A DNA stretch of 64,000 nucleotides from Streptomyces gardneri (lineage in GTDB: Bacteria > Actinomycetota > Actinomycetes > Streptomycetales > Streptomycetaceae): positions 45,487 through 109,486 of the forward strand of contig NZ_BJMN01000037.1 in assembly GCF_006539185.1 (NCBI RefSeq), written 5' to 3'. Positions within the stretch are counted from its first letter, which is position 1. Every line of letters begins with the position of its first letter. This document shows, piece after piece, positions 51,824 to 60,434 of this stretch. The notes below the pieces were generated by a model, which worked only from the letters and a program-made list of their open reading frames with translations, was not told the origin of the DNA and did not search any database. Position numbers and translations under genes: made by a program.

Positions 51824-53364
51824 GCGCGCTCCTTCGGCCGGGCGGTCAGCGGGGTGTCCGAGGCGCGCGGCGGGGGCAGGTCCCCGCCGGCCGGGGCGGC
51901 GCTCGCCGGGGACCCACCCGGCTGAGGCACCGGGGGCTCACTGGACTCGGGCACCGGGGGCGGGGTCGGCTGACGGGCCGTGGCTGTGGTCGGCCGAGGC
52001 GCCGGGGGCGGGGTCGGCCTGGGTGCCGGGAGCGGTGGGAGCGGCTGGGGCGTCTCATCGGCGGTGACGTCGGTCTGCCAGCCGTGCCGGTCGAGGGCCC
52101 GGACCAGGGCGGCGACCATCCGGGGGTCGAAGTGGCTGCCCGCGCACCGCTCCAGCTCGGCGATGGCGGTGGGGACCGGGCGGGCCCGGCTGTAGGAGCG
52201 GGTGGAGGTCATGGCGTCGAAGGCGTCGGCGACGGCGACCACCCGGGCGAACTCGGGAATCTGCTCGCCGTGGAGCCCGTACGGGTAGCCGCTGCCGTCC
52301 ATGCGCTCGTGGTGGTGCAGGATCGCGGCCCGGGCCTCGCCGAGGAAGCCGATGCCCCGGACCATCTCGTGTCCGTACTCCGGGTGCAGTTCGATGACGC
52401 TGCGCTCCTCCGGGGTCAGCGGCCCGTCCTTGCGCAGCACGCGCGTGGGCACGCCCAGCTTCCCGACGTCGTGGAGGATGCCCGCGAACCGCACGACGTC
52501 GAGGCGGTCCTCCGCCATGCCGAGCTCACGGGCGATCAGGACGGAGGCGTGGCCGACCCGTTCGCTGTGGCCGCGGGTGTACCGGTCCTTGATGTCGACG
52601 GCCTGGACGAGGGCGCGGATGGTGGCCTGGTGGGCGGCGCGCTCGCGGTGGTACTGGGCGAAGACCCAGCAGGAGATGTACATCGGCAGCAGGACGAAGA
52701 GCGCCGCGGGCGGTCCGTACGAGCTGCGCCACAGCACGGCCATCATCAGTCCGGCGAGCCCGTGCACGGTGTGCGGGGCGAGGGCCCGCCCCAGGAGTCC
52801 GCGCCAGGCGGCGCCGGCCGGGAGCCCGTCGGCGGTGGCCCGGATGCCGCCGTCGAGGGCGGTCAGGACCAGGCAGAAGGTGAGCGCGGCGGCGCCCGCG
52901 GGCAGCAGCGTGTACGGGAAGTCGGGGGCGTCCGGGCCGTTTCCGAGGGCGGCGGAGCCGCCCAGGGCGCCCGCGGCGAGGGCGGCGGCCCAGACGGCGA
53001 GGGCCGTGGCGGCGGCCCGCCAGGCGCGGCGCGGTCCGGCGGGCGGCTCCTCGACGCGGGCGAGGAGGCTGCCGGGCAGCGCGGTGAGCGCGGCGGCGGC
53101 GGGCGGCAGGAGCAGCGCGGAGGCGAGCAGGACGGGGAAGAAGGAGCCGGTACCCATGGGGACGGAGCCGCCGAGGGCGCGGTCGAGGAGCCGGCAGCGG
53201 GCGGGCAGCTCGCAGAGCGCGTACAGGGCGGCGAGGAGTGCGACGGTGCCCCAGGGGGTGGCCGCGCCGGGGAGCACCGCGGGCAGGGCGCAGGCCCCGG
53301 CGGCGAGCAGGGCGCAGCCGATGTACACGGCGGCCGCCCGCGGAATGACCCTCACGCCCATCAC
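51820..53364 (-). CDS. Membrane HD-GYP domain phosphodiesterase-like protein
   Basis: 514 residues. Roughly seven to eight membrane segments (1-235) precede an HD-GYP domain (~240-425) with DIKDRYTRGHSERVG, ILHDVGKLG, the metal site HHHERMDGSGYPYGL, and VADAFDAMTSTRSY. The final ~85 residues are Pro-rich, probably disordered. HD-GYP proteins usually hydrolyse c-di-GMP; activity here is untested. GTG 53364 is favoured because TAGCGT lies seven bases before it; ATG 53361 is next to it. Confidence 0.88.
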   Translation of the reverse strand: MMGVRVIPRAAAVYIGCALLAAGACALPAVLPGAATPWGTVALLAALYALCELPARCRLLDRALGGSVPMGTGSFFPVLLASALLLPPAAAALTALPGSLLARVEEPPAGPRRAWRAAATALAVWAAALAAGALGGSAALGNGPDAPDFPYTLLPAGAAALTFCLVLTALDGGIRATADGLPAGAAWRGLLGRALAPHTVHGLAGLMMAVLWRSSYGPPAALFVLLPMYISCWVFAQYHRERAAHQATIRALVQAVDIKDRYTRGHSERVGHASVLIARELGMAEDRLDVVRFAGILHDVGKLGVPTRVLRKDGPLTPEERSVIELHPEYGHEMVRGIGFLGEARAAILHHHERMDGSGYPYGLHGEQIPEFARVVAVADAFDAMTSTRSYSRARPVPTAIAELERCAGSHFDPRMVAALVRALDRHGWQTDVTADETPQPLPPLPAPRPTPPPAPRPTTATARQPTPPPVPESSEPPVPQPGGSPASAAPAGGDLPPPRASDTPLTARPKERA

Positions 53365-53452
53365 ACCCGTCACGCTAGCGAGTTGGGCGGTCCGAGAGGC
53401 GAGGCTGCGGCCGATTCGCACCATCGGGTGATACAAGCTGATATACGCACGG

Positions 53453-53479
53453 GGCCGCCGCGATCACTTCGCGGCGGCC
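53453..53479 (-). terminator. Terminator after rsrA
   Basis: A perfect 11-bp stem (53453-53463 with 53469-53479) with loop TCACT, 22 bases after the rsrA stop. Confidence 0.75.
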
Positions 53480-53500
53480 GTCTTCCCCCGAACCGCTCGC

Positions 53501-53830
53501 CTACTCCTGCGGAGCAGGAGTGGCCGTGGGCGTCACCGGGGCGACCTCGGTGATGTCCTGCTCGGGCACCAGGTGACCCGAGCGGATCAGGTCGATCCGG
53601 CCCATGACCTTGGACCGCAGGTCGGTGGGGACGTCGTCACTGCCGCAGCAGCGCTTGACGAGCTTCTTCACCGCCTGCTCAAGGCCGTACTTCTCCAGGC
53701 ACGGGGAGCACTCCTCGAAGTGCACCTCGAACTTGGTGCAGTCGCTGTCGGGCATCTCTTTGTCGAGGAACTCGTAGAGGTGATCCAGGACCTCTGAGCA
53801 ATCCGTCTCGTGCGGCTCTCCGCAGCTCAT
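53501..53830 (-). CDS. rsrA: Redox-sensitive zinc anti-sigma factor RsrA
   Basis: 109 residues of the ZAS family. C3, H7, C11, C31, H37, C41 and C44 occupy the positions known for S. coelicolor RsrA, with the HxxxCxxC zinc motif at 37-44, and C61/C62 follow. Under thiol oxidation a disulfide forms, zinc is lost and SigR is released. The ATG overlaps the sigR stop by four bases. A Pro/Thr/Ala tail ends the protein. Confidence 0.97.
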   Translation of the reverse strand: MSCGEPHETDCSEVLDHLYEFLDKEMPDSDCTKFEVHFEECSPCLEKYGLEQAVKKLVKRCCGSDDVPTDLRSKVMGRIDLIRSGHLVPEQDITEVAPVTPTATPAPQE

Positions 53831-54648
53831 GAGCCCGAGCCTTTCAGATCGTTCGACGACTCTCCGGCGCCCGCGGGTACCAGCCCGCGGTCGCGGGCGT
53901 AGTCCTCGAGCATGCCGCGCAGCTGGCGGCGGCCCCGGTGCAGTCGGGACATCACCGTACCGATGGGTGTCCCCATGATGTCCGCGATCTCCTTGTAGGC
54001 AAAGCCCTCGACATCCGCCAGATAGACGGCGATGCGGAACTCCTCGGGGATCGCCTGCAGCGCTTCCTTCACGTCGGAGTCGGGAAGGTGGTCGAGCGCC
54101 TGCGACTCGGCGGAGCGCAGACCGGTCGACATGTGCGACTCGGCGCGGGCGAGCTGCCAGTCCTCGATCTCCTCGGCGGCGCTGCGCTGGGGCTCACGCT
54201 GCTTCTTGCGGTACGAGTTGATGAAGGTGTTCGTGAGGATCCGGTACAGCCACGCCTTGAGGTTCGTGCCCTCGCGGAACTGGTGGAAGGAGCCGTACGC
54301 CTTGGCGTAGGTCTCCTGCACCAGGTCTTCCGCGTCCGCGGGGTTGCGCGTCATGCGCAGCGCGGCGGAGTACATCTGGTCGAGGAATCCGAGGGCGTCC
54401 CGCTCGAAGCGCGCGTTGCGCTCGGCGGTCGTCTCCTCGGGGCCGTCGTCGGTCCCTGTGTCGGTCCCAGTGACCGGACCCACCTCCTCCAGCGTGGTGG
54501 CGAGCCCGAAGGCGGACCCACTCGTTTCGGAGGATAGACGAGGAACCGCTCCGCCCGCCGCCCGAATAGGGGCGATCTTGGGCGCGGGCAGCACTGTCCA
54601 GTCGAGGTCAGCGGCCTGCGCGCGCTCGGGGCAGATGGTCGAACCCAT
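53827..54648 (-). CDS. sigR: ECF sigma factor SigR with N-terminally extended isoform SigR'
   Basis: The full frame codes for 273 residues from ATG 54648, which has GAGGGAG eight bases upstream. An internal GTG at 54483 gives the 218-residue core protein starting GPVTGTDTG. The difference is 55 residues, the same as reported for the unstable SigR' of S. coelicolor. Region 2 contains DQMYSAALRMTRNPADAEDLVQET; region 4 contains EGFAYKEIADIMGTPIGTVMSRL. A GGAAT-N18-GTT promoter lies just upstream. It controls the thiol-oxidative stress regulon and is bound by RsrA. Confidence 0.96.
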   Translation of the reverse strand: MGSTICPERAQAADLDWTVLPAPKIAPIRAAGGAVPRLSSETSGSAFGLATTLEEVGPVTGTDTGTDDGPEETTAERNARFERDALGFLDQMYSAALRMTRNPADAEDLVQETYAKAYGSFHQFREGTNLKAWLYRILTNTFINSYRKKQREPQRSAAEEIEDWQLARAESHMSTGLRSAESQALDHLPDSDVKEALQAIPEEFRIAVYLADVEGFAYKEIADIMGTPIGTVMSRLHRGRRQLRGMLEDYARDRGLVPAGAGESSNDLKGSGS

Positions 54649-54692
54649 GCGACGGACTCCCTCTTCCTTGGTCTCACACCGACGCTCTCCAC

Positions 54693-54718
54693 AACAGAGG
54701 TGCCCGGCCGGACATTCC
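54693..54718 (-). promoter_or_regulatory. SigR-dependent promoter upstream of sigR
   Basis: On the minus strand, GGAAT (54718-54714), exactly 18 bases, then GTT (54695-54693) is a perfect SigR consensus. It lies 45-70 bases before the SigR' start codon, so the long isoform's message is made by positive feedback. Confidence 0.92.
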
Positions 54719-54735
54719 CGGTACGGGCCCGGATG

Positions 54736-55386
54736 TCAGCGCAGTGTGACGAGCCACGCGGTGACGCCGTCCACGAGCGTGCGGAGGGCCTCGTCCTGGG
54801 TGAGCGGCGCGCGCTTGGGGACGGCGAAGCCGTGGTCGCCGTACGGCACCTCGACGAGGGCGTGCGGGCCCGCCGGGAACTCCTCGGGGTGCCCGAAGGG
54901 GTCGTTGCCGCCCTGCACGACGAGGGTGGGCAGGCCGGTGCCGAGGAGCTCGTCGGCGCGGGAGCGCTCCGGCTTGCCCGGCGGATGGAGGGGGAAACTC
55001 AGCGCGAGGACCGCGAGGGCGCCCAGCTCCCGTCCGGTCCGGCAGGCGACCCGGGCCCCGGCGCTGCGGCCGCCCGCGATCACGGGCAGTCCGGGCTTCG
55101 CGAGGGCCGGCCAGAGGCCGCGCCAGCCGGTGTCGAGGGTCTTCGGCGCGGGCGCGACCTTCTTGCCGGCGACCCGCCAGGGCTGCTCGACGAGGGCCGT
55201 GGTCACGCCGTGGGCGGGCAGCGCGCGGGCCAGGGCCTGGAGGTCGCGGGCCTCGATGCCCCCGCCGGCGCCGTGGCCGAGGGCGAGGACGGCCCATGGC
55301 TCCGTACCGGCGTGCCAGGTGACGCGGGCGTCGCCGGTGTCGGTGGAAACGGTCTCGTACTGTGTCAGGTCGGTCACCTCCCCCAT
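54736..55386 (-). CDS. Alpha/beta hydrolase of the KANL3/Tex30 type
   Basis: 216 residues. The alpha/beta hydrolase core has ALGHGAGGGIEA (oxyanion region), the nucleophile elbow GGRSAGARVA, and the late His in YGDHGFAVP. It is a dienelactone-hydrolase-like small hydrolase with no signal peptide; the substrate is unknown. ATG 55386 is given. GTG 55377 with CAGGAT seven bases upstream is an alternative leaderless start. Confidence 0.88.
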   Translation of the reverse strand: MGEVTDLTQYETVSTDTGDARVTWHAGTEPWAVLALGHGAGGGIEARDLQALARALPAHGVTTALVEQPWRVAGKKVAPAPKTLDTGWRGLWPALAKPGLPVIAGGRSAGARVACRTGRELGALAVLALSFPLHPPGKPERSRADELLGTGLPTLVVQGGNDPFGHPEEFPAGPHALVEVPYGDHGFAVPKRAPLTQDEALRTLVDGVTAWLVTLR

Positions 55387-55416
55387 CCTGCCGCCCACCG
55401 CCGTCCGGAGTGCGTA

Positions 55417-56232
55417 TCAGAAGAGCGTGCCCTCCTCCGGGCCCTCCAGCTCCGTCAGGAGTTCGGGGCCGTTGTTGCGGACGTTGCTGACCGCCGTCGA
55501 CACCGGGTAGGCCCGCATCAGCCCCTCGGGCGGCGCGGTGAGCAGCCCGCGCAGCTCCTCCTCGCCGGTGCGCGCCGGGTCGAGCCAGGCGTCCCACCGG
55601 TCCTCCGTCAGCATCAGCGGCATCCGGGGGTGGATGTCGGCGAGCGAGTGCGGCCCCTCGGCGGGTGCCACGCCCAGCGGGCCCGTCTCGGCCTCGGTGG
55701 TGACGACCGAACAGGTCACCCACCACGCGGAGGGGTGGTCGTCGGCCAGGGTGCGGTCGCGCCAGAACTCGTAGAGCCCGGCCATCGCGAAGACCGAGCC
55801 GTCCGCGGGGGTCACGAAGTACGGCTGCTTCCGCGGCCGTTTCCGCTTCCCCTCGACCTCGAGGTCCCGCTCCCCCGCGCCGGTCACCCATTCGTAGTAG
55901 CCGTCGGCGGGCAGGATGCAGCGGCGGGCCGCGAACGCGCGCTTGAAGGAGGGCTTCTCGTGCAGGGTCTCCGCGCGCGCGTTGATCATCCGGGCGGCGC
56001 CCTCGGGCGTCTTCGCCCAGGACGGGACGAGGCCCCACTTCAGTGCGCGCAGCTGGCGAACCGGCCGCGGGGATCCGGCGTCTTTCAGAGGACGCTCCAG
56101 AACGGCCCAGACCTCTTTGGTGGGGGCCACGTTCCAGTCGGGGGCCAGAGTCTCCTCCGGCTCCCACTTCTCGATCCCGAAGGTCTCGACGAGATCCTCG
56201 GGCCGCCGACTCGCTGCATACCGTCCGCACAT
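55417..56232 (-). CDS. SRAP domain protein (HMCES/YedK-type abasic-site processing)
   Basis: 271 residues. The invariant MCGRY start provides catalytic Cys2, which forms a covalent bond with abasic sites in single-stranded DNA. Other SRAP residues are seen in APTKEV, WGLVPSWAK, MINARAETL, CILPADGYYEW and the active-site His region DIHPRMPLML. The start must be ATG 56232, since Cys2 is catalytic after Met removal; CAGTGT seven bases upstream suggests a leaderless mRNA. Divergent from the M50-like gene. Confidence 0.94.
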   Translation of the reverse strand: MCGRYAASRRPEDLVETFGIEKWEPEETLAPDWNVAPTKEVWAVLERPLKDAGSPRPVRQLRALKWGLVPSWAKTPEGAARMINARAETLHEKPSFKRAFAARRCILPADGYYEWVTGAGERDLEVEGKRKRPRKQPYFVTPADGSVFAMAGLYEFWRDRTLADDHPSAWWVTCSVVTTEAETGPLGVAPAEGPHSLADIHPRMPLMLTEDRWDAWLDPARTGEEELRGLLTAPPEGLMRAYPVSTAVSNVRNNGPELLTELEGPEEGTLF

Positions 56233-56281
56233 ACGTGCCACACTGCCACGATCCCCGACCTCCCGAGGAGCGGCCCGAACG

Positions 56282-56965
56282 ATGGACCTCTTCAGCCCGC
56301 AGGCCGCCCCGGCCGAGTGGCTGGTGATCGCCACCGCGGTCGCCGCGCTCGCCGTCACCGTCCCCCGTCGCGTCTGGCTCCTCGCCCGGAACGCGATCAC
56401 CATCGCCCACGAGGGCGGTCACGGGATCGTCGCCCTCGCGACCGGCCGCCGCCTCGAAGCGATCCGGCTGCACTCGGACACCAGCGGGCTGACCGTGACC
56501 CGGGGCCGCCCGACCGGCATAGGTGTGGTCCTCACCCTGGCCGCCGGGTACACCGCGGCCCCGCTGCTCGGCCTCGGCGGCGCCGCCCTGCTCGGCGCGG
56601 GCCTGGTCACGCTGCTGCTCTGGATCGCGACCGGTCTGCTGCTCGCGATGTTGGTGATGGTCCGCAACGCGTACGGGATCCTCACCGTCCTCCTGACGGG
56701 CGCGGCCTTCCTCCTGGTCTCCTGGCTGACCGGCCCCGAGGTCCAGTCGCTCTTCGCCTACGCGGTGGTGTGGTTCCTGCTCCTCGGCGGGGTCCGGCCG
56801 GCCTTCGAGCTCCAGTCGAAACGGCGCCACGGCGGCGCCCCCGACTCGGACGCGGACCAGCTCTCGCGCCTCACCCACGTGCACCCGGGCGTCTGGCTGT
56901 TCTTCTTCCACGCCGTCTCGATCTGCTCCCTGATCGGCGGCGGGCGCTGGCTCCTGGGCTTCTGA
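56282..56965 (+). CDS. M50-like membrane metallopeptidase
   Basis: 227 residues with about six membrane segments. The zinc motif HEGGHGIVAL begins near residue 44, and a second conserved polar helix lies downstream. This is the small M50B/peptidase_M50-like family found in actinobacteria; substrates are unknown. GAGGAG precedes ATG 56282. It lies 20 bp upstream of aroA, same strand. Confidence 0.88.
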   Translation: MDLFSPQAAPAEWLVIATAVAALAVTVPRRVWLLARNAITIAHEGGHGIVALATGRRLEAIRLHSDTSGLTVTRGRPTGIGVVLTLAAGYTAAPLLGLGGAALLGAGLVTLLLWIATGLLLAMLVMVRNAYGILTVLLTGAAFLLVSWLTGPEVQSLFAYAVVWFLLLGGVRPAFELQSKRRHGGAPDSDADQLSRLTHVHPGVWLFFFHAVSICSLIGGGRWLLGF

Positions 56966-56985
56966 CTCACCCGTACAGTGATTCC

Positions 56986-58317
56986 ATGACCGCAGCAGCT
57001 TCCGTGCGCCCCGACCCGTCCACCGACCTCTGGCCCGCCCCGTATGCCCGCGGCGCCGTCGACGCGACCGTCACCGTGCCCGGATCGAAGTCGGTCACCA
57101 ACCGCGGTCTGGTCCTCGCCGCACTCGCCGCCGAGCCCGGCTGGCTGCGCCGCCCGCTGCGCTCCCGCGACACCCTTCTGATGGCCGAGGCGCTGCGTAC
57201 CCTCGGCGTGAAGATCGAGGAGGGCGTGGGCCCCGACGGCACCGGCGAGGCCTGGCGGATCATCCCGTCCCCGCTGCGCGGCCCGGCCACGGTCGACGTC
57301 GGCAACGCGGGCACGGTCATGCGCTTCCTGCCTCCCGTCGCGGCGCTCGCCGACGGCCCCGTCCGCTTCGACGGCGACCCCCGCTCCCACGAGCGTCCGC
57401 TGCACGGCGTGATCGACGCGCTGCGCGCGCTCGGCGCCCGGATCGACGACGACGGCCGGGGCGCGCTGCCCATGACCGTGCACGGCGCCGGGGGCCTGGA
57501 CGGCGGCACGGTCGAGATCGACGCCTCCTCCTCGTCCCAGTTCGTCAGCGCCCTGCTGCTCTCCGCGCCCCGCTTCAACCAGGGCGTCGAGGTCCGGCAC
57601 GTGGGCGCGAAGCTGCCCTCGCTGCCGCACATCCGGATGACCGTCGACATGCTGCGCGCGGTCGGCGCCCAGGTCGACGAGCCGGAGCACGGCGGCGAGC
57701 CGAACGTGTGGCGGGTGGCGCCCTCCGCGCTGCGCGGCCGGGACCTGGTCGTCGAGCCGGACCTGTCGAACGCGCAGCCCTTCCTGGCGGCGGCGCTGGT
57801 GACCGGCGGCCGGGTGACCGTCCCGGACTGGCCCGAGCGGACCACCCAGCCGGGCGACGAGCTGCGCCGGATCTTCACCGAGATGGGTGGCTCCTGCGAG
57901 CTGACCGAGGCCGGTCTGACCTTCACCGGTACGGGCCGGATCCACGGCATCGACGTGGACCTCGGCGAGGTCGGGGAGCTGACCCCCGGCATCGCGGCCG
58001 TCGCGGCGCTCGCCGACTCCCCCTCCACCCTGCGCGGGGTCGCCCACCTGCGGCTGCACGAGACGGACCGCCTGGCGGCCCTCACCAAGGAGATCAACGA
58101 GCTGGGCGGCGATGTGACGGAGACCGAGGACGGTCTGCACATCCGCCCGCGTCCCCTACACGGCGGCGTCTTCCACACGTACCACGACCACCGCATGGCG
58201 ACGGCGGGCGCGATCATCGGCCTCGCGGTCGAGGGCGTGGAGATCGAGGACGTGGCGACCACGGCGAAGACCTTGCCGGACTTCCCCGGGATGTGGACCG
58301 AAATGCTCGGGGTCTGA
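56986..58317 (+). CDS. aroA: 3-phosphoshikimate 1-carboxyvinyltransferase (EPSP synthase)
   Basis: 443 residues. Key motifs are VPGSKSVTNRGLVLAALA (substrate Lys), GNAGTVMRFLPP, DGDPRSHERPL, LHETDRLAAL and the C-terminal YHDHRMATAGA. It joins shikimate-3-phosphate and phosphoenolpyruvate in aromatic amino-acid synthesis. TACAGT six bases before ATG 56986 points to a leaderless transcript within the M50-aroA interval. rsgA follows three bases after the stop. Confidence 0.97.
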   Translation: MTAAASVRPDPSTDLWPAPYARGAVDATVTVPGSKSVTNRGLVLAALAAEPGWLRRPLRSRDTLLMAEALRTLGVKIEEGVGPDGTGEAWRIIPSPLRGPATVDVGNAGTVMRFLPPVAALADGPVRFDGDPRSHERPLHGVIDALRALGARIDDDGRGALPMTVHGAGGLDGGTVEIDASSSSQFVSALLLSAPRFNQGVEVRHVGAKLPSLPHIRMTVDMLRAVGAQVDEPEHGGEPNVWRVAPSALRGRDLVVEPDLSNAQPFLAAALVTGGRVTVPDWPERTTQPGDELRRIFTEMGGSCELTEAGLTFTGTGRIHGIDVDLGEVGELTPGIAAVAALADSPSTLRGVAHLRLHETDRLAALTKEINELGGDVTETEDGLHIRPRPLHGGVFHTYHDHRMATAGAIIGLAVEGVEIEDVATTAKTLPDFPGMWTEMLGV

Positions 58318-58320
58318 GCC

Positions 58321-59334
58321 ATGCGGCGTTACGGCAAGAACACCGACGAGGACGACATCCGCCAGCGGCCCAACCGCAAGGGCACCCGTCCCCGTACGTC
58401 CATCCGCCCGAAGCACGAGGACGCCGTCGAGGGCATGGTCCTCACCGTCGACCGGGGCCGGCTGACCTGTCTGGTCGACGACCGGATCGTGATGGCGATG
58501 AAGGCCCGCGAGCTGGGCCGCAAGGCCGCCGTGGTCGGCGACCGGGTCCAGATCGTCGGCGACCTCTCCGGCGAGAAGGACACCCTGGCCCGGATCGTCC
58601 GGATCGGCGAGCGCAGCTCGGTGCTCCGGCGCACGGCCGACGACGACGACCCGTACGAGCGGGTGGTCGTCGCCAACGCGGACCAGCTGGCGATCGTCAC
58701 CGCGCTCGCCGACCCTGAGCCGCGTCCCCGGCTGATCGACCGCTGTCTGGTCGCCGCGTACGACGGCGGGCTCTCCCCGCTCCTCGTCCTGACCAAGTCG
58801 GACCTGGCGTCGCCGGACGCGCTCCTGGAGATGTACGGGGCGCTCGGCGTCCCGTACGTGGTCACCACCCGCGACGAGTTCGTGGACGGCGTCGCCGCCG
58901 ACCGGGTCCACGAGCACCTCAAGGGCCGCACCACCGCCTTCGTCGGGCACTCGGGCGTCGGCAAGACGACGCTGGTCAACGCCCTGGTCCCGGCCGACCG
59001 GCGGCGGACCACGGGTGTGGTCAACGCGGTCACGGGCCGCGGCCGGCACACGACGACGTCGGCGCTCGCCCTGCCGCTCGACGACAAGGAGGGCGGCTGG
59101 GTCATCGACACGCCCGGCGTGCGCTCCTTCGGGCTGCACCACGTCGACCCGTCCCGGGTGATCCTCGCCTTCCCCGACCTCGTACCGGGGACGGAGAACT
59201 GCCCGCGCGCGTGCAGCCACGACGAGCCGGACTGCGCGCTCGACACCTTCGTGGCGGAGGGTCACGCGGACCCCGCGCGGCTCTACTCGCTGCGGCGACT
59301 GCTCGCGACGCGCGAGCGACGCGAGGGTGACTGA
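58321..59334 (+). CDS. rsgA: Ribosome small-subunit-dependent GTPase A
   Basis: 337 residues. After an OB-fold region, the circularly permuted GTPase motifs appear in the order G4 LTKSD, G1 GHSGVGKTT, G3 DTPGVRSF. The C-terminal zinc knuckle is CPRACSHDEPDC. It assists late 30S ribosome maturation. It begins three bases after aroA, so the pair is co-transcribed. An N-terminal basic tail of ~35 residues is present. Confidence 0.96.
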   Translation: MRRYGKNTDEDDIRQRPNRKGTRPRTSIRPKHEDAVEGMVLTVDRGRLTCLVDDRIVMAMKARELGRKAAVVGDRVQIVGDLSGEKDTLARIVRIGERSSVLRRTADDDDPYERVVVANADQLAIVTALADPEPRPRLIDRCLVAAYDGGLSPLLVLTKSDLASPDALLEMYGALGVPYVVTTRDEFVDGVAADRVHEHLKGRTTAFVGHSGVGKTTLVNALVPADRRRTTGVVNAVTGRGRHTTTSALALPLDDKEGGWVIDTPGVRSFGLHHVDPSRVILAFPDLVPGTENCPRACSHDEPDCALDTFVAEGHADPARLYSLRRLLATRERREGD

Positions 59335-59426
59335 CCCGTCGGCGTTTGCGGTCCACCGCTACCGGTAAGTGCATAATCGCACCAAGTGCGACGAAGCAGT
59401 CACCGAGGGCGTGGGAGGCACTGACG

Positions 59427-59750
59427 ATGGCGTGGCTGCTGGTGGTGGTGGCCGGTGTCCTGGAGACCGGTTTCGCGGTCTGCCTGAAGCTCTCGCACGG
59501 ATTCACCCGGCTCTGGCCGACGATCGCCTTCGCGGCCTTCGCCCTGGGCAGCTTCGGACTGCTCACCCTCGCGCTGCGGAAGCTGGACGTGGGTCCGGCG
59601 TACGCGGTGTGGACGGGGATCGGCGCGGCGGGGACGGCGATCTACGGAATGATCTTCCTCGGGGACGTCGTCTCCACCCTCAAGATCGTCTCGATCAGCC
59701 TGGTCATCGTGGGGGTCATCGGACTCCAGCTCTCCGGCTCCTCGCACTGA
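59427..59750 (+). CDS. SMR family exporter (SugE/Gdx-like)
   Basis: 107 residues with four membrane helices. The SMR active-site Glu lies in VLETGFAVCLK (helix 1), and the helix-3 motif is GPAYAVWTGIGAAGTAI. Length and GxG details fit the SugE/Gdx branch, which exports guanidinium or quaternary ammonium compounds, but the branch is not proven. GGGAGG precedes ATG 59427. No guanidine riboswitch is seen upstream. Its last 109 bp are antisense to the tetR gene. Confidence 0.92.
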   Translation: MAWLLVVVAGVLETGFAVCLKLSHGFTRLWPTIAFAAFALGSFGLLTLALRKLDVGPAYAVWTGIGAAGTAIYGMIFLGDVVSTLKIVSISLVIVGVIGLQLSGSSH

Positions 59751-60277
59751 GCGGCCACCGGCGGGGCCGGCGCGACGACGTGGCTGAGGGCGATCCGGAC
59801 GGCCAGCTCGCAGCCGGCCGCCCAGCGCTCACCGGCGCAGGCAGCGGTCGCCGCGACCAGCTCGCCCGGCGCGGGCGGCCCTTCGTCGGCGCGCCGCTGG
59901 GCGGGTACGGGGGCGGGCCGGGCGCCCGGCCGGACCGGCCGGGGCACGGGCAGCCGTTCGTTCCAGGCGCCCGTGAGCAGGGCCCGCAGTATCGGGCGGG
60001 TGGCAGCCCTGGCGACGGTCCACTCGGCGACGGCGAGGAGGTTCCGCTCGGGCGGGGCGGGGTCGGCGAGCAATCGCCGTACGCCCTGGAGGTAGGCGTC
60101 GGCCTCGCGCCGGACGAGCGCGCGGGCGAGGCCCTCCTTGCTGCCGAACTCGTTGTAGAGGGTCTGGCGGGAGACCCGGGCGTCGACCGCGAGGTCGGCC
60201 ATCCGTACGGCGGACCAGGACCGGTGCACGAGCGCGGCGAGCGCGGCGTCGAGCAGGGCCTCGCGGGCGTGCGCCAT
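59642..60277 (-). CDS. TetR family transcriptional regulator
   Basis: 211 residues. The helix-turn-helix is LLDAALAALVHRSWSAVRMADLA...SRQTLYNEFGSKEGL. The C-terminal ~36 residues are read antisense to the SMR gene. GGAGG five bases upstream supports ATG 60277 rather than GTG 60283. An inverted repeat overlapping a -35 box upstream suggests autoregulation. It may control the SMR exporter. Confidence 0.9.
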   Translation of the reverse strand: MAHAREALLDAALAALVHRSWSAVRMADLAVDARVSRQTLYNEFGSKEGLARALVRREADAYLQGVRRLLADPAPPERNLLAVAEWTVARAATRPILRALLTGAWNERLPVPRPVRPGARPAPVPAQRRADEGPPAPGELVAATAACAGERWAAGCELAVRIALSHVVAPAPPVAAQCEEPESWSPMTPTMTRLIETILRVETTSPRKIIP

Positions 60278-60315
60278 CGCCACCTCCTGGAGGGAACGGT
60301 TCTGCGCTCAGGGTC

Positions 60316-60338
60316 GACAGGCGCCCACGCCCTGTCAA
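60316..60338 (-). promoter_or_regulatory. Inverted repeat overlapping the tetR -35 box
   Basis: GACAGG (60316-60321) and CCTGTC (60331-60336) are perfect arms with a 9-base spacer. On the minus strand TTGACA (60338-60333) forms a consensus -35 that overlaps the arm, which fits autorepression. Confidence 0.6.
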
Positions 60339-60434
60339 GGTGCTTCGAGGGGCTTGAGGGGACTTCGGGTGGCTTCGGAGGGCTCCGGTGGACGGTTCTC
60401 CGCGCGGGGATCACCCGGGGATAGAGTGCCGACC

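Noticed and set aside
54666..54681. Possible DasR box TTGGTCTCACACCGAC
   Set aside because: Only the left half matches; it lies in the sigR leader and the right half-site is missing.
59335..59426. Guanidine riboswitch upstream of the SMR exporter
   Set aside because: None of the conserved guanidine aptamer motifs is seen in the 92-bp gap.
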